A stretch of 64,000 nt of DNA from contig NZ_JAJOZC010000001.1 in the NCBI RefSeq assembly GCF_023701695.1, forward strand, positions 5,207,894 to 5,271,893, written 5' to 3'. Positions 1 through 8,659 of the stretch are shown here, piece by piece; position 1 is the first letter of the stretch, and every line of letters begins with the position of its first letter. Origin of the DNA: Streptomyces sp. RKAG290. GTDB taxonomy: Bacteria > Actinomycetota > Actinomycetes > Streptomycetales > Streptomycetaceae. A program made the position numbers and the translations under genes. The notes beneath the pieces are model-generated. The model was not told the origin of the DNA. It did no database searches and was given only the letters and a program-made list of their open reading frames with translations.

Positions 1-635
1 GCCCGCGATGCCGTCCTGCAGGAACGCCGGCCCCTCGAACAGCCCGTACTTCTCGTTGAAGTGCTGGGACCGGTCGGCGCGTACGGTGTTGGCGGCGGCC
101 TGACAGGCATCCGTGAGGAAATCCCGGTCCCCGGTGGTCAGGTAGTGCTGCCAGGCGGCGACCGCCCACACGATCTGGTCCCACCACTGGTTGTCCTGCT
201 GCACGATCAGCGTGCCGTCGTCCCTCCGCCGGCACACCGCCCACAGCGTGTTGCGGGCGACGTCCGGCGACAGCAGGCTCGCGGCGTTCCACGAGTTGAC
301 CGACGCGTCCCGGGTCCACGGCTGCTCGTACCCCCGCCGGCCCGGATGAACGTACCGGGGGAGTCCGTCATCAGGCCGGTCTGGTTGTACTGCGCCGGAT
401 CGTAGGGCACGGTGTTGATGTCCAGCAGGTTCTCTAGCGCCGACCGGTACGCACCGCCCAGCAGTGCGTCCTGGCCGCCGCCGAACTCGATGGCGGGCCG
501 CCCGCCCGCTGCGTGCCGCGGGGCCGCGTGGCCGGGTGATCCGGCGGCCGCTCCCGCCGCTGCCAGCCCCGCCACGGTGCCTGCCCGCAACAGCTGCCGT
601 CGCGACAATCCACTGTGCTGCTCGTGCGAACCCAT
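1..635 (-). CDS. Secreted six-hairpin-type glycosidase, partial at the window edge and frameshifted
   Basis: The protein starts with a twin-arginine signal (SRRQLLRAG, then an Ala-rich stretch) from an ATG at 635 that has GGAGG four bases upstream; the in-frame ATG at 665 lacks such a site. The mature part reads RSALENLLDINTVPYDPAQYNQTG and, after a frame change, GYEQPWTRDASVNSWNAASL and QDNQWWDQIVWAVAAWQHY, which resembles (alpha/alpha)6-barrel glycosidases; the exact GH family is not certain. The frame breaks at the five-C run 331-335: one extra base there gives a continuous RAGGGYEQPW. The carboxyl end lies beyond base 1. A perfect LacI-type palindrome sits just upstream, which suggests sugar-inducible expression. 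The break is probably a sequencing error. Confidence 0.6.
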
Positions 636-651
636 GAAGCCTCCGACGTCG

Positions 652-663
652 GACAACGTTGTC
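652..663. promoter_or_regulatory. LacI-family-like operator palindrome
   Basis: GACAACGTTGTC is a perfect 12-base palindrome with a central CG, the usual shape of LacI/GalR operators. It lies 17 bases upstream of the glycosidase start and overlaps a TTGACA -35-like hexamer on the minus strand (660-665). It fits repression of the glycosidase by a sugar-sensing regulator not encoded in this window. Confidence 0.5.
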
Positions 664-823
664 AACCGTCTTCAAGAGGTGGATGGTTCCCTGCACGGGA
701 TGGTGCTGTCAATGACTTGCGTGAACCCTGTTACTCCCGTGAACTCAGCTCTCCGCAGGGCCGCGTGGTGGCGGGGGCCAGGGCGCCCGAACCGGCGGGC
801 CGGCCCGCTGGCTACCATCCGCT

Positions 824-2095
824 GTGACCGAAACGACCGAACCCGATGTATCCCGCACCCGAATATTCGCCGACCTGACCCCGCTGCGGACCTCCCCCGA
901 CTACCGGCGGCTCTGGTTCGGCAACACGGTCTCGTGGGTGGGGCAGGGCATGACGGCGCTGGCCGTCTCGCTCCAGGTCTACGACCTCACCGGCTCCGCC
1001 TTCTCCGTCGGACTCATCGGGCTCTGCTCGCTCGTGCCCCTGGTCGCCTTCGGGCTGTACGGCGGGGCCGTCGCCGACACCGTCGACCGGCGGAAGCTCG
1101 GACTCGCCAGCGCGTTCGGATCGTTCCTGCTCTCCGTCGGCCTGGTGGCGGTCACCGTCGCCGGGGTGGAACAGGTGGGGCTGCTGTACGGGGTCGTCGC
1201 ACTCCAGGCCGTCTGCTTCGCCCTCAACTCGCCGGCCCGCAGCTCGATGATCGCCAGGCTGCTCCCGGCCGGGCAGCTGCCCGCCGCCAACGCGCTGAAC
1301 TCCATGACCAGCACCACCGGCGCGCTCGTCGGACCGATGCTCGGCGGGCTCATCGTCGGCTGGTGGGGGTACCGGGCCGCGTACGGCGTCGACGCGGTCA
1401 CCTTCACGGCCTCGCTCTACGCGATGTGGCGGCTGCCCTCGATGCTGCCCGACCGCGGACCGGGGAACGCTGAGGCCGGCAAGCGGGCGTCGGTCATGGA
1501 CGGGCTGCGGTTCCTGGGGACCCGGCCCAATCTGCGGATGACGTTCTTCACCGACATGTGCGCCATGGTGCTCGCCCATCCCCGCGCACTGTTCCCCGTC
1601 GTCGCCGTCCTCTGGTACGGAGGCGACGCGAAGACCACCGGACTGCTCGTCGCCGCCCCGGCGCTGGGGGCTCTCCTCGGCGGGGTGTTCTCCGGCTGGC
1701 TGGGGCGGATCCGGCGGCACGGGCTCGCCGTGCTCCTCGCGGTCGCGAGCTGGGGCGCGGCCGTCGCCGTCTTCGGGCTGACCAGGCAGCTCTGGCTCGG
1801 GCTGATCTTCCTGGCGCTCGCCGGGGCCGCCGACACCACGTCCATGGTCTTCCGCAACACCATGCTCCAGGCCGCCGTGCCGGACGAGATGCGGGGGCGG
1901 CTGCAGGGCGTGTTCATCGTGGTGGTGGCGGGCGGCCCACGGCTCGGCGACTTCCTGGCCGGGTCCGTCGCCGACCTCGCCTCCCCGGGCCTCGCGGTGA
2001 CCGGGGGAGGGATCGCGTGCGTCGTCGCGGTGGGACTGCTGGCGCTGCGCTGGCCCGGGTTCGCGCGCTACGACGCACGCGAACCCCAGGCCTGA
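824..2095 (+). CDS. MFS exporter, EntS-like (enterobactin exporter subfamily)
   Basis: A 423-residue integral membrane protein with about 11-12 hydrophobic segments. The N-terminal FADLTPLRTSPDYRRLWFGN followed by GLIGLCSLVPLVAFGLYGGAVADTVDRR is typical of MFS drug and siderophore exporters of the EntS type; the loop-2 motif GGAVADTVDRR and the later DEMRGRLQGVF signature are both visible. The GTG start at 824 gives a normal N-terminus. The preceding CTACCATCCGCT suggests a promoter -10 box close to the start and perhaps a leaderless message. The gene stands alone; the next gene is convergent. The substrate cannot be inferred. Confidence 0.85.
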   Translation: MTETTEPDVSRTRIFADLTPLRTSPDYRRLWFGNTVSWVGQGMTALAVSLQVYDLTGSAFSVGLIGLCSLVPLVAFGLYGGAVADTVDRRKLGLASAFGSFLLSVGLVAVTVAGVEQVGLLYGVVALQAVCFALNSPARSSMIARLLPAGQLPAANALNSMTSTTGALVGPMLGGLIVGWWGYRAAYGVDAVTFTASLYAMWRLPSMLPDRGPGNAEAGKRASVMDGLRFLGTRPNLRMTFFTDMCAMVLAHPRALFPVVAVLWYGGDAKTTGLLVAAPALGALLGGVFSGWLGRIRRHGLAVLLAVASWGAAVAVFGLTRQLWLGLIFLALAGAADTTSMVFRNTMLQAAVPDEMRGRLQGVFIVVVAGGPRLGDFLAGSVADLASPGLAVTGGGIACVVAVGLLALRWPGFARYDAREPQA

Positions 2096-2105
2096 AGCCG
2101 CTCGT

Positions 2106-2155
2106 CCGGACCGGGCCGGTTCAGGCCGGTTCAGGCCGGACCGGGCCGGATCAGG
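2106..2155. repeat. Five tandem imperfect 10-bp repeats
   Basis: Five consecutive decamers of the form CCGG(A/T)(C/T)C(G/A)GG lie between the convergent MFS and VOC genes: CCGGACCGGG, CCGGTTCAGG twice, CCGGACCGGG and CCGGATCAGG. A degenerate sixth unit follows. The array has no ordinary terminator hairpin, although its CCGG cores can pair with each other. Confidence 0.7.
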
Positions 2156-2167
2156 CCGGGCAGCCGG

Positions 2168-2964
2168 TCAGGAGACGTCCGAGACATTCGGCATGTCGCC
2201 GCCGGTCGTCGTGTTGTCGATCACCGAGAACGGTGCCCCCTGCGGGTCGGTGAGGGAAGCGAACCGGCCGAACGGGATGGTCAGCGGCCCGAACCGGAGC
2301 TCCGCCCCGAGCGCCTTCGCCTTCTCCACCGCCGCGTCGCAGTCCGCGACCGTGAAGTACACGTTCAGATACGGCGGCACCTCGGGCGGGAAGTCCTCCG
2401 TCATCTTCATCCGGCCGAGCACCGGATCCGCGCCCAGGTCGTAGAGCGTGAAGTCGATCGCGTCGTCCTCCACCCGCTTCACCCCGTACCCGAAGACGGC
2501 CGGGAAGAAGCTGTCCGCCTTCTCCGGCTCCCGGGTGAAGACCTCGGCCCAGTTGTAGGCACCGGGCACCGTGCGGGCCTGGAACCCCTCGTGGCTGCCG
2601 GCCTGCCACACCCCGAACGCCGTTCCGCCCGGGTCGCGGGCGATCACCATCGTCCCGAACCCGCCCACCTGCATGGGCTCCACCAGTACCTCGCCCCGTG
2701 CTCGCGGATCTTCGCGGCGGTGGCGGAGGCATCCGGCGACGCGAGATACAGACACCAGGCGGCGGGCGTCTCCTGTCCGGGCACGGGCGGCATCAGGGCG
2801 GCGACCGCCTTGCCGTCCACGTAGGCCTGGGTGTAGTTGCCGAACTCGGGCAGCGACTCGCCGTAGGTCCAGCCCAGCAGCTCACCGTAGAAGCTCTTCG
2901 CCCCCTCGATGTCGCCGAAGGTCGCATCGGCCCAGCACGGAGTGCCCTCTGATTCTGCGGCCAT
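2168..2964 (-). CDS. VOC (glyoxalase/bleomycin-resistance fold) protein, two domains, frameshifted
   Basis: Two vicinal-oxygen-chelate modules are visible: GTPCWADATFGDIEGAKSFY with GELLGWTYGE near the N-terminus, and GAYNWAEVFTREPEKADSFF with FGYGVKRV in the second half. About 265 residues is the usual length for tandem VOC proteins. The two halves are in different frames; the break is at the four-C run 2694-2697, where one added base gives REHGGEVLVEPMQVGGFG. The ATG at 2964 has GAGGAG about ten bases upstream; a GTG at 2982 is the alternative. The ligand is unknown. The frameshift is most likely a base-calling deletion. Confidence 0.75.
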
Positions 2965-3059
2965 GACCCGTTCACTCCTCACTCGATACTCATCACGCGG
3001 TGGGTGGTCCTTTTTGTCACGCTAACCACCCCTCGCGCCCCCGGCGCGCCGAACCCTCG

Positions 3060-4409
3060 TCAGGGCTCCACCGGGTCCGGCCCGACGACGGAGCGGGCGA
3101 CGCCTAGGTCCACCAGGTCCTGGGGGCGCAGCCGCAGCTGGTCGGCCGTGGCGTGCGCCTGGTCCGGCGGGCGCTTCAGGATCGCCGCGGCGAGCTCCGG
3201 GGCGATGACCGAGAAGTAGCTGTCGGCGGTGACGTGGGTGTTGTCCGGTGCGGCCAGCGCCAGTGCGCCGCCCGAGCCGCCCTCGCCGATCACCAGGGTC
3301 GTGACGGGGACCCGGGCGGCCGCGATCGCGGCGAAGGCGTCGGCGATGGCCGCACCCGCGCCGGCCCTTTCCGCCTCGGCGTCGTTGGCCGCGCCCGGGG
3401 TGTCGACCAGGGTGAGGACCGGGATGCCGAGCCGGTCGGCCAGCCTGATCACCCGGGCCGCGGCGCGGTAACCGGCCGGGCGGGTCGCGGTGCCGCACTG
3501 GGCGACGTACGCAACCTGCCGCCCCTCGTGCAGCCCGAACCCGCAGAGCAGCCCGGGGTCCGTGCCCCCGCAGCGGTCCCCGTGCACCGGGAGCCGCAGG
3601 GTGAAGTAGGCGTCCAGATACGCCTCGGCGTGCGGCCGGGACGCGGACCTGGCCCGGAGCACCGCGTCCCAGCCGGTCCGGGGCAGTCCGGTGGCGGCGA
3701 GGGCGGCCGGGACCGGGGCCGGGCCGGGCACCGCGTCGTGGTGGGCGAGCGCGCGCAGCCACTGGGCCACCGTGGCGGCCAGTTCCTGCGGGGGGACCAC
3801 CGCGTCGATCTGACCGGCCGCGAGCTGGCCCTCGGCGGTGTACGCGTGCGGGTCCGCGCCGGGCGGCCGTACCCGGGACCCGGCGAACCCGACCTGTGCC
3901 CCCGGCAGGGCCAGGATCACATCGGCTCCCGCGCCCAGGGTCGCCCAGCCGCCGCCGGTCGTCGGATCGCGCAGGACCGCGAGCTGCGCCGGCCCGGCCG
4001 CCCGCAGCCGGGCCGACGCGCGGGCCACCCGGTGCAGCTGGGTGAGCGCGATCATGCCCTCCTGCATCCGGCTGCCGCCCGTCGCGATCAGCGAGACGAG
4101 CGGCAGCCGCCGGGCCACCGCCTCCTCGTACGCCGCCTCCAGCCGGTCCCCGGTGCGCTGCCCGAGCGAGCCGCCGAGGAACCCGAACTCGAACGAGACC
4201 AGGACGCACCGCAGGCCGCCGACGGTGGCCAGGCCGTGGACGACGGACTCCTGCTCGCCGGTGCGGGCGGCGGCCCGCGCCCGGGAGTCCGCGTAGCCCG
4301 TCCAGCCGAGCGGTCCGTCGGCCGCGGTGTCCTCGCGGGGCGCGGTGGATTCGGTGAAGTCGGCGGTGACGGCGGCGATCGCCGCCCGCGCCGACAGCCG
4401 CTCAGCCAT
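3060..4409 (-). CDS. Fused carboxyltransferase (AccD-like plus AccA-like domains)
   Basis: The 449-residue protein joins two crotonase-fold carboxyltransferase halves. The N-terminal half (about 40-240) has FEFGFLGGSLGQRTGDRLEA and ATGGSRMQEG, typical of the AccD/beta side but without its Cys4 zinc finger. The C-terminal half (about 290-430) has LVDTPGAANDAEAERAG and VIGEGGSGGALALAAPDN, typical of the AccA/alpha side. Its ATG overlaps the end of matB by eight bases, so the two are almost certainly co-translated. It should move a carboxyl group from carboxybiotin to an acyl-CoA, or the reverse. No biotin carboxylase or carrier gene is nearby, so it would need shared subunits. I recall the S. 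coelicolor gene beside matB (SCO2445) being of this type. Confidence 0.8.
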   Translation of the reverse strand: MAERLSARAAIAAVTADFTESTAPREDTAADGPLGWTGYADSRARAAARTGEQESVVHGLATVGGLRCVLVSFEFGFLGGSLGQRTGDRLEAAYEEAVARRLPLVSLIATGGSRMQEGMIALTQLHRVARASARLRAAGPAQLAVLRDPTTGGGWATLGAGADVILALPGAQVGFAGSRVRPPGADPHAYTAEGQLAAGQIDAVVPPQELAATVAQWLRALAHHDAVPGPAPVPAALAATGLPRTGWDAVLRARSASRPHAEAYLDAYFTLRLPVHGDRCGGTDPGLLCGFGLHEGRQVAYVAQCGTATRPAGYRAAARVIRLADRLGIPVLTLVDTPGAANDAEAERAGAGAAIADAFAAIAAARVPVTTLVIGEGGSGGALALAAPDNTHVTADSYFSVIAPELAAAILKRPPDQAHATADQLRLRPQDLVDLGVARSVVGPDPVEP

Positions 4410-5859
4410 GCAGCGACCTCTTCATGATCTTGCCCAGGTCGTTGCGCGGCAGCGCGTCCAGGTAGCGGACGGTGCGCGGCCGCTTGTGCGGGGAGAGCTG
4501 GGCCGCGACATGACCGGCGAGCTCGTCCGCCGAGGGCGGGGCGGCGGGGTCGGCCGGCACCACCCAGGCGACGATCCGCTCGCCCAGGTCCGGGTCGGGT
4601 TCGCCGGTGACGGCGGCCTCGCGGACGCCGGGGTGGTCCAGGAGCGCGTTCTCGATCTCACCGGCCCCGATCTTGTAACCGCCGCTCTTGATCAGGTCGG
4701 TGGCCTTGCGGCCGACGATCCGTACGTACCCGTCGGGGTCCAGGGTGGCCATGTCGCCGGTACGGAACCAGCCGTCGGCGGTCAGCGCGTCGGCGGTGGC
4801 GTCGGGCCGGTTGAGGTAGCCCGTGAACAGGTTCGGGCCGCGCACCTGGATCTCGCCGATGGACGCGGGGTCGGCGAGAGGGGTGCCGTCCTCCTCCACC
4901 AGGCGCAGTTCGACGTCGCGCAGCGGGGCGCCGACGGTACCGGGGCGCGGTTCGCCGTCGGCGCGCACGCCCGTGTTCATCAGGGTCTCCGTCATGCCGT
5001 ACCGCTCGATGACCCGGCGGCCGGTCGCCGCGGCGATCCGCTCGTGGTCGTGTACCGGCAGCGCGGCCGATCCGGAGACCAGCAGCCGGGCACCCGCCAG
5101 CGCGGCCGCGAGCCCGCCGGACGCCGAGGGGTCGGCAAGCGCTTCCGCGATCCGGTGGTACATCGTCGGTACGCCGAACAGCATCGTGCCGCCCGACTCC
5201 AGCTCCCGGGCCACGCCCTCGGTGGAGAAGCGGCCGAGATGGCGCACCGAACCGCCCCGGCGCAGCGGCCCCAGGACGCCGAGGATCAGGCCGTGCACAT
5301 GGAACAGCGGCAGCGCGTGGACGAGGACGTCGTCGCCGGTCCACTGCCAGGCGTCCTCCAGCGCGTCGAGGGACGCGGCGATCGCCCGGCGCGGCAGGAC
5401 CGCCCCCTTGGGCGGGCCGGTGGTGCCGGAGGTGTACACGATCAGGGCGGGGGACTCGGGGGAGGGTTCGGCGAAGGGGGAGCCGGCCGGCCCCGCCGCC
5501 GCCGTGTCCACGTCCACCCGCTCCAGCGCGGCGAGCGCAGGTGGCAGTACGTCACCGGCCGCGGCCAGCACCGTCGACGGGGCGCTGTCGGCGACGATGT
5601 GCGCCAGTTCCCGCTCACCCGTCTTCGGGTTCAGCGGTATGGCCGGCACCCCCGCCCGCAGCGCGGCGACCACCGCGACCACGGTCTCGGGGGTGGCAGT
5701 GGCCCAGACCGCGACCCGGCCCCCGCCGGCGATCCGGGCCGCGAGCGGATCGGCTGCCGCGGCCAACTGTGCGTAGGTCAGGGAAAGTCCGCCGAACCTT
5801 ACGGCTTCGCGAGCGGCCGTCGGACCGGCCGTGTCCTGGAGTGCAGGCAAGAGTGGCAT
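4402..5859 (-). CDS. matB: Malonyl/methylmalonyl-CoA synthetase MatB
   Basis: An ANL-superfamily acyl-CoA synthetase of 485 residues. The phosphate-binding loop VYTSGTTGPPKGAV, VIERYGMTETLMN, the WFRTGDMA hinge region and the C-terminal lysine motif PRNDLGKIMKRSL are all present. The text is very close to what I remember of S. coelicolor MatB (ARLLVSGSAALPVHDHERIA, GRKATDLIKSGGYKIGAGEI), which makes malonyl- or methylmalonyl-CoA from the free diacid, ATP and CoA. A GTG at 5862 precedes the chosen ATG by one codon; AGGG lies just upstream. It is the first gene of a two-gene operon with the fused carboxyltransferase. Confidence 0.9.
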   Translation of the reverse strand: MPLLPALQDTAGPTAAREAVRFGGLSLTYAQLAAAADPLAARIAGGGRVAVWATATPETVVAVVAALRAGVPAIPLNPKTGERELAHIVADSAPSTVLAAAGDVLPPALAALERVDVDTAAAGPAGSPFAEPSPESPALIVYTSGTTGPPKGAVLPRRAIAASLDALEDAWQWTGDDVLVHALPLFHVHGLILGVLGPLRRGGSVRHLGRFSTEGVARELESGGTMLFGVPTMYHRIAEALADPSASGGLAAALAGARLLVSGSAALPVHDHERIAAATGRRVIERYGMTETLMNTGVRADGEPRPGTVGAPLRDVELRLVEEDGTPLADPASIGEIQVRGPNLFTGYLNRPDATADALTADGWFRTGDMATLDPDGYVRIVGRKATDLIKSGGYKIGAGEIENALLDHPGVREAAVTGEPDPDLGERIVAWVVPADPAAPPSADELAGHVAAQLSPHKRPRTVRYLDALPRNDLGKIMKRSLHG

Positions 5860-5926
5860 CACCCTGCGAACCCTAGGGCGTCCGGATCAGGCGGGGCTGG
5901 ATCCGAGTGGAGGACCCGGGGCCGGT

Positions 5927-5936
5927 GAAGCGCTTC
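5927..5936. promoter_or_regulatory. LacI-type palindrome GAAGCGCTTC
   Basis: A perfect ten-base palindrome with a central CG, 84 bases upstream of the TTGACA hexamer that may drive the sugar dehydrogenase. It shares the core AAGCGCTT with the palindrome in the arabinoside transporter promoter at 19121, so both could be read by related LacI-family regulators. Confidence 0.4.
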
Positions 5937-6010
5937 CGGGGCTCGAACGCCTCCCGGCCCGGGCGCGCGGATGGCTGTAAGGGGCATCCGGCGGGGATTT
6001 GGATACGACC

Positions 6011-6045
6011 TTGACAAATTAATTTTGCGTTGCCAGCATGCAAAA
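6011..6045 (+). promoter_or_regulatory. Candidate promoter and operator of the GSDH/GH99 pair
   Basis: TTGACA at 6011-6016 is a consensus -35 in an AT-rich stretch. Just downstream, TTTTGC (6023-6028) and GCAAAA (6040-6045) form an inverted repeat with an 11-base spacer that would cover the expected -10 area, where no good hexamer is visible. This arrangement suggests a repressed or activator-dependent promoter. Confidence 0.4.
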
Positions 6046-6189
6046 AGTTCACTCCGGACGAGCATCTCGACACAGCCAGGAAGAAAAAAACCGGCCGTGT
6101 TCTCCTGTCCGCCGGCCGCACACGCACGTCGCAAAGCGCGACAGCGCCTTGCCTGACAACCCCACGCACCGTCAGGAAGGAAAGCGTTC

Positions 6190-8652
6190 ATGCCTCTGTC
6201 CCCACCCCTGTGGTCCAGGGTCCTCACGGCCCTCACCCTGGTGGCCTCCGGCGGTCTCGCCGCCGGCACCGCGGCGGCCGCGCCCGCCACCCCCACGGAG
6301 ATCCACGCGCAGGCCGACATCCCGGCCGCCGACTACCAGCAGGTCCAACTGGCCCTGGGCCCGGACGAACTGGGCGAGGCCATGTCCCTCGCCGTACTGC
6401 CGGACAGGTCCGTGCTCCACACCGCACGGGACGGCACGGTCCGGCTGACGGACGCGTCCGGGGCGACGAAGACCGCGGCCGAGCTCGACGTCTACACGCA
6501 CGACGAGGAAGGGCTGCAAGGGGTCGCGGCCGACCCGGACTTCGCGGACAACCGCTTCGTGTACCTCTATTACTCGCCCGCCCTGAACACCCCCGCCGGA
6601 GACGCCCCGGTGACCGGTTCCGCCGCCGACTTCGAGCCGTGGAAGGGTCACCTCAACCTCTCCCGGTTCACGATGAAGGCCGACGGCACCCTCGACACCG
6701 CGAGCGAGAAGGTCGTCCTCGAAGTGGCCAACGACCGCGGCCAGTGCTGCCACGTCGGCGGCGACATCGACTTCGACGCGGCAGGCAACCTCTATCTGAC
6801 CACCGGCGACGACACCAACCCGTTCGAGTCGAGCGGTTACGCGCCGCTCGACGAACGTACCGAACGCAACCCGCAGTTCGACGCCCAGCGCTCGTCCGGG
6901 AACACCGACGACCTGCGCGGCAAGCTCCTGCGGATCAAGCCGACGGCGGACGGCGGCTACACCGTCCCGGCGGGCAACCTCTTCGCCCCCGGCACCGACC
7001 GGACCCGTCCGGAGATCTACGCGATGGGCTTCCGCAACCCGTTCCGGATGTCCGTCGACAAGCCGACCGGCACCGTGTACATCGGCGACTACGGACCCGA
7101 CGCCGGCACCACCGACGCGAACCGCGGCCCCGGCGGCCAGGTGGAGTTCGACCGTGTCACCGGCCCCGGCAACTTCGGCTGGCCGTACTGCACGGGCACC
7201 AACACCGCCTCGGAGGCGTACAACGAGTACACCTTCCCCAGCGGTCCGTCCGGTGCGAAGTACGACTGCGCGGGCGGCCCGGACAACAACTCCTTCCGCA
7301 ACTCCGGCCGGCCGAAGCTGCCCGCCGTGCAGCCCGCCTGGATCAGGTACGGGGGTGACGCGGGCACCCCGCCCGAGTTCGGCGGCGGCTCCGAGTCGCC
7401 GATGGGGGGTCCGGTCTACCACTACGACGCGGGCCTCGACTCGGCCGTGAAGTTCCCCCAGTCGCTCGACGGCCGCTTCTTCGCCGCCGAGTACGGCCGC
7501 AAGTGGATCAAGCCGATCGAGGTGAAGGCTGACGGTTCCCCCGGGACGATCGACGCCTTCCCCTGGACCGGGACCCAGGTCATGGACTCCGCGTTCGGCC
7601 CGGACGGCGCGCTCTACGTCCTGGACTACGGCACCGGCTCCGGCAATCAGGCGCTGTACCGCGTCGAGTACCTCGCGGGCAGCAACCGCTCGCCCGTCGC
7701 CAAGGCCGCCGCGGACCGCACCTCAGGACCCACCCCGCTCGCCGTCGCCTTCTCGGCGGCCGGCAGCACGGACCCCGAGGGCGGGGCGCTCGGCTACGCC
7801 TGGGACTTCGGTGACGGCGCCACCTCCACCGAGGCGGACCCGCACCACACCTACACCACCGCCGGGACCTTCAACCCGACCCTCACGGTCACCGACCCCG
7901 ACGGGCTCAAGGGCACCGCCAGCCTCGTCGTCACGGCCGGCAACACCGCCCCCACCCTCACCCTGACCACACCCGCCGACGGCGCACTCTTCTCCTTCGG
8001 CGACTCCGTGCCCTTCACGGTCACCGTCTCCGACCCCGAGGACGGCACGGTCGACTGCGCGAAGGTGAAGGTCACCTATCTGCTCGGCCACGACAGCCAC
8101 CGCCACCAGATCACCTCGAAGAACGGCTGCTCCGGCACCATCGACGTACCCGTCGACGGTGAGCACGACAGCGCCGCCAACATCTACGGGGTCTTCGACG
8201 CCGAGTACACCGACGCCGGCGGACTGACCGGCCACAGCGACAGCGTCCTCCAGCCCCGCCACCGCCAGGCCGAGCACTTCGCGGCCCAGTCCGGCATCGA
8301 GCCCGCCCAGCACGGCGCGGCCGAGGGCGGCGCCACCGTCGGCTTCACCGACGACGGCGACTGGATCTCCTTCGCGCCGTACGCCCTGGCCAACGCCACC
8401 GGCATCTCGGCCCGGGTCTCGTCCGCGGGACCCGGCGGCACGATCGAGGTGCGCGCGGGCTCCGCCACCGGCACCCTGCTCTCCACCCTCACCGTCCCGC
8501 CCACCGGCGACTGGGAGACCTTCACCGACGTCTCGGCGGACGTGCGCGGCGCACCGGCGGGATCCACCGGACTCTTCCTCGTCTTCAAGGGCCCCACGGG
8601 CCAGGGGAATCTGTTCGACATCGACTCCTTCACCTTCGAGACGGAAGGGTGA
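6190..8652 (+). CDS. Secreted PQQ-type glucose/sorbosone dehydrogenase with PKD and CBM6 domains
   Basis: An 820-residue exported protein. Residues 1-32 form a Sec signal ending in an Ala-rich stretch. Residues about 45-490 are a six-bladed glucose/sorbosone dehydrogenase propeller (EGLQGVAADPDFADNRFVYL, GDIDFDAAGNLYLTTGDDTN, FRNPFRMSVDKPTGTVYIGD). A PKD domain follows at about 500-590 (WDFGDGATSTEADPHHTYTT), then an Ig-like segment, then a CBM6-type module at about 690-820 (DDGDWISFAPYAL, FDIDSFTF). It probably oxidises sugars bound to insoluble polysaccharide; PQQ dependence is inferred from the family. Only seven bases separate its stop from the next gene, which carries a closely similar CBM6. 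Confidence 0.88.
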   Translation: MPLSPPLWSRVLTALTLVASGGLAAGTAAAAPATPTEIHAQADIPAADYQQVQLALGPDELGEAMSLAVLPDRSVLHTARDGTVRLTDASGATKTAAELDVYTHDEEGLQGVAADPDFADNRFVYLYYSPALNTPAGDAPVTGSAADFEPWKGHLNLSRFTMKADGTLDTASEKVVLEVANDRGQCCHVGGDIDFDAAGNLYLTTGDDTNPFESSGYAPLDERTERNPQFDAQRSSGNTDDLRGKLLRIKPTADGGYTVPAGNLFAPGTDRTRPEIYAMGFRNPFRMSVDKPTGTVYIGDYGPDAGTTDANRGPGGQVEFDRVTGPGNFGWPYCTGTNTASEAYNEYTFPSGPSGAKYDCAGGPDNNSFRNSGRPKLPAVQPAWIRYGGDAGTPPEFGGGSESPMGGPVYHYDAGLDSAVKFPQSLDGRFFAAEYGRKWIKPIEVKADGSPGTIDAFPWTGTQVMDSAFGPDGALYVLDYGTGSGNQALYRVEYLAGSNRSPVAKAAADRTSGPTPLAVAFSAAGSTDPEGGALGYAWDFGDGATSTEADPHHTYTTAGTFNPTLTVTDPDGLKGTASLVVTAGNTAPTLTLTTPADGALFSFGDSVPFTVTVSDPEDGTVDCAKVKVTYLLGHDSHRHQITSKNGCSGTIDVPVDGEHDSAANIYGVFDAEYTDAGGLTGHSDSVLQPRHRQAEHFAAQSGIEPAQHGAAEGGATVGFTDDGDWISFAPYALANATGISARVSSAGPGGTIEVRAGSATGTLLSTLTVPPTGDWETFTDVSADVRGAPAGSTGLFLVFKGPTGQGNLFDIDSFTFETEG

Positions 8653-8659
8653 CCGACGG

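Larger units (their letters stand above)
5860..6189. other. Intergenic region between matB and the sugar dehydrogenase
   Basis: A 330-base divergent promoter region. It holds the palindrome GAAGCGCTTC at 5927-5936, a TTGACA hexamer at 6011-6016 in an AT-rich stretch, and the inverted repeat TTTTGC/GCAAAA at 6023-6045. No coding region is evident in it. GTCAGGAAGGAAAGC just before 6190 supplies the ribosome binding site of the dehydrogenase. Confidence 0.6.

Noticed and set aside
4327..5928. A 533-codon open frame on the plus strand opposite matB
   Set aside because: It is Arg/Gly/Val-rich, shows no domain and is the mirror of a strongly recognised MatB gene. Similar long mirrors occur opposite many genes here.
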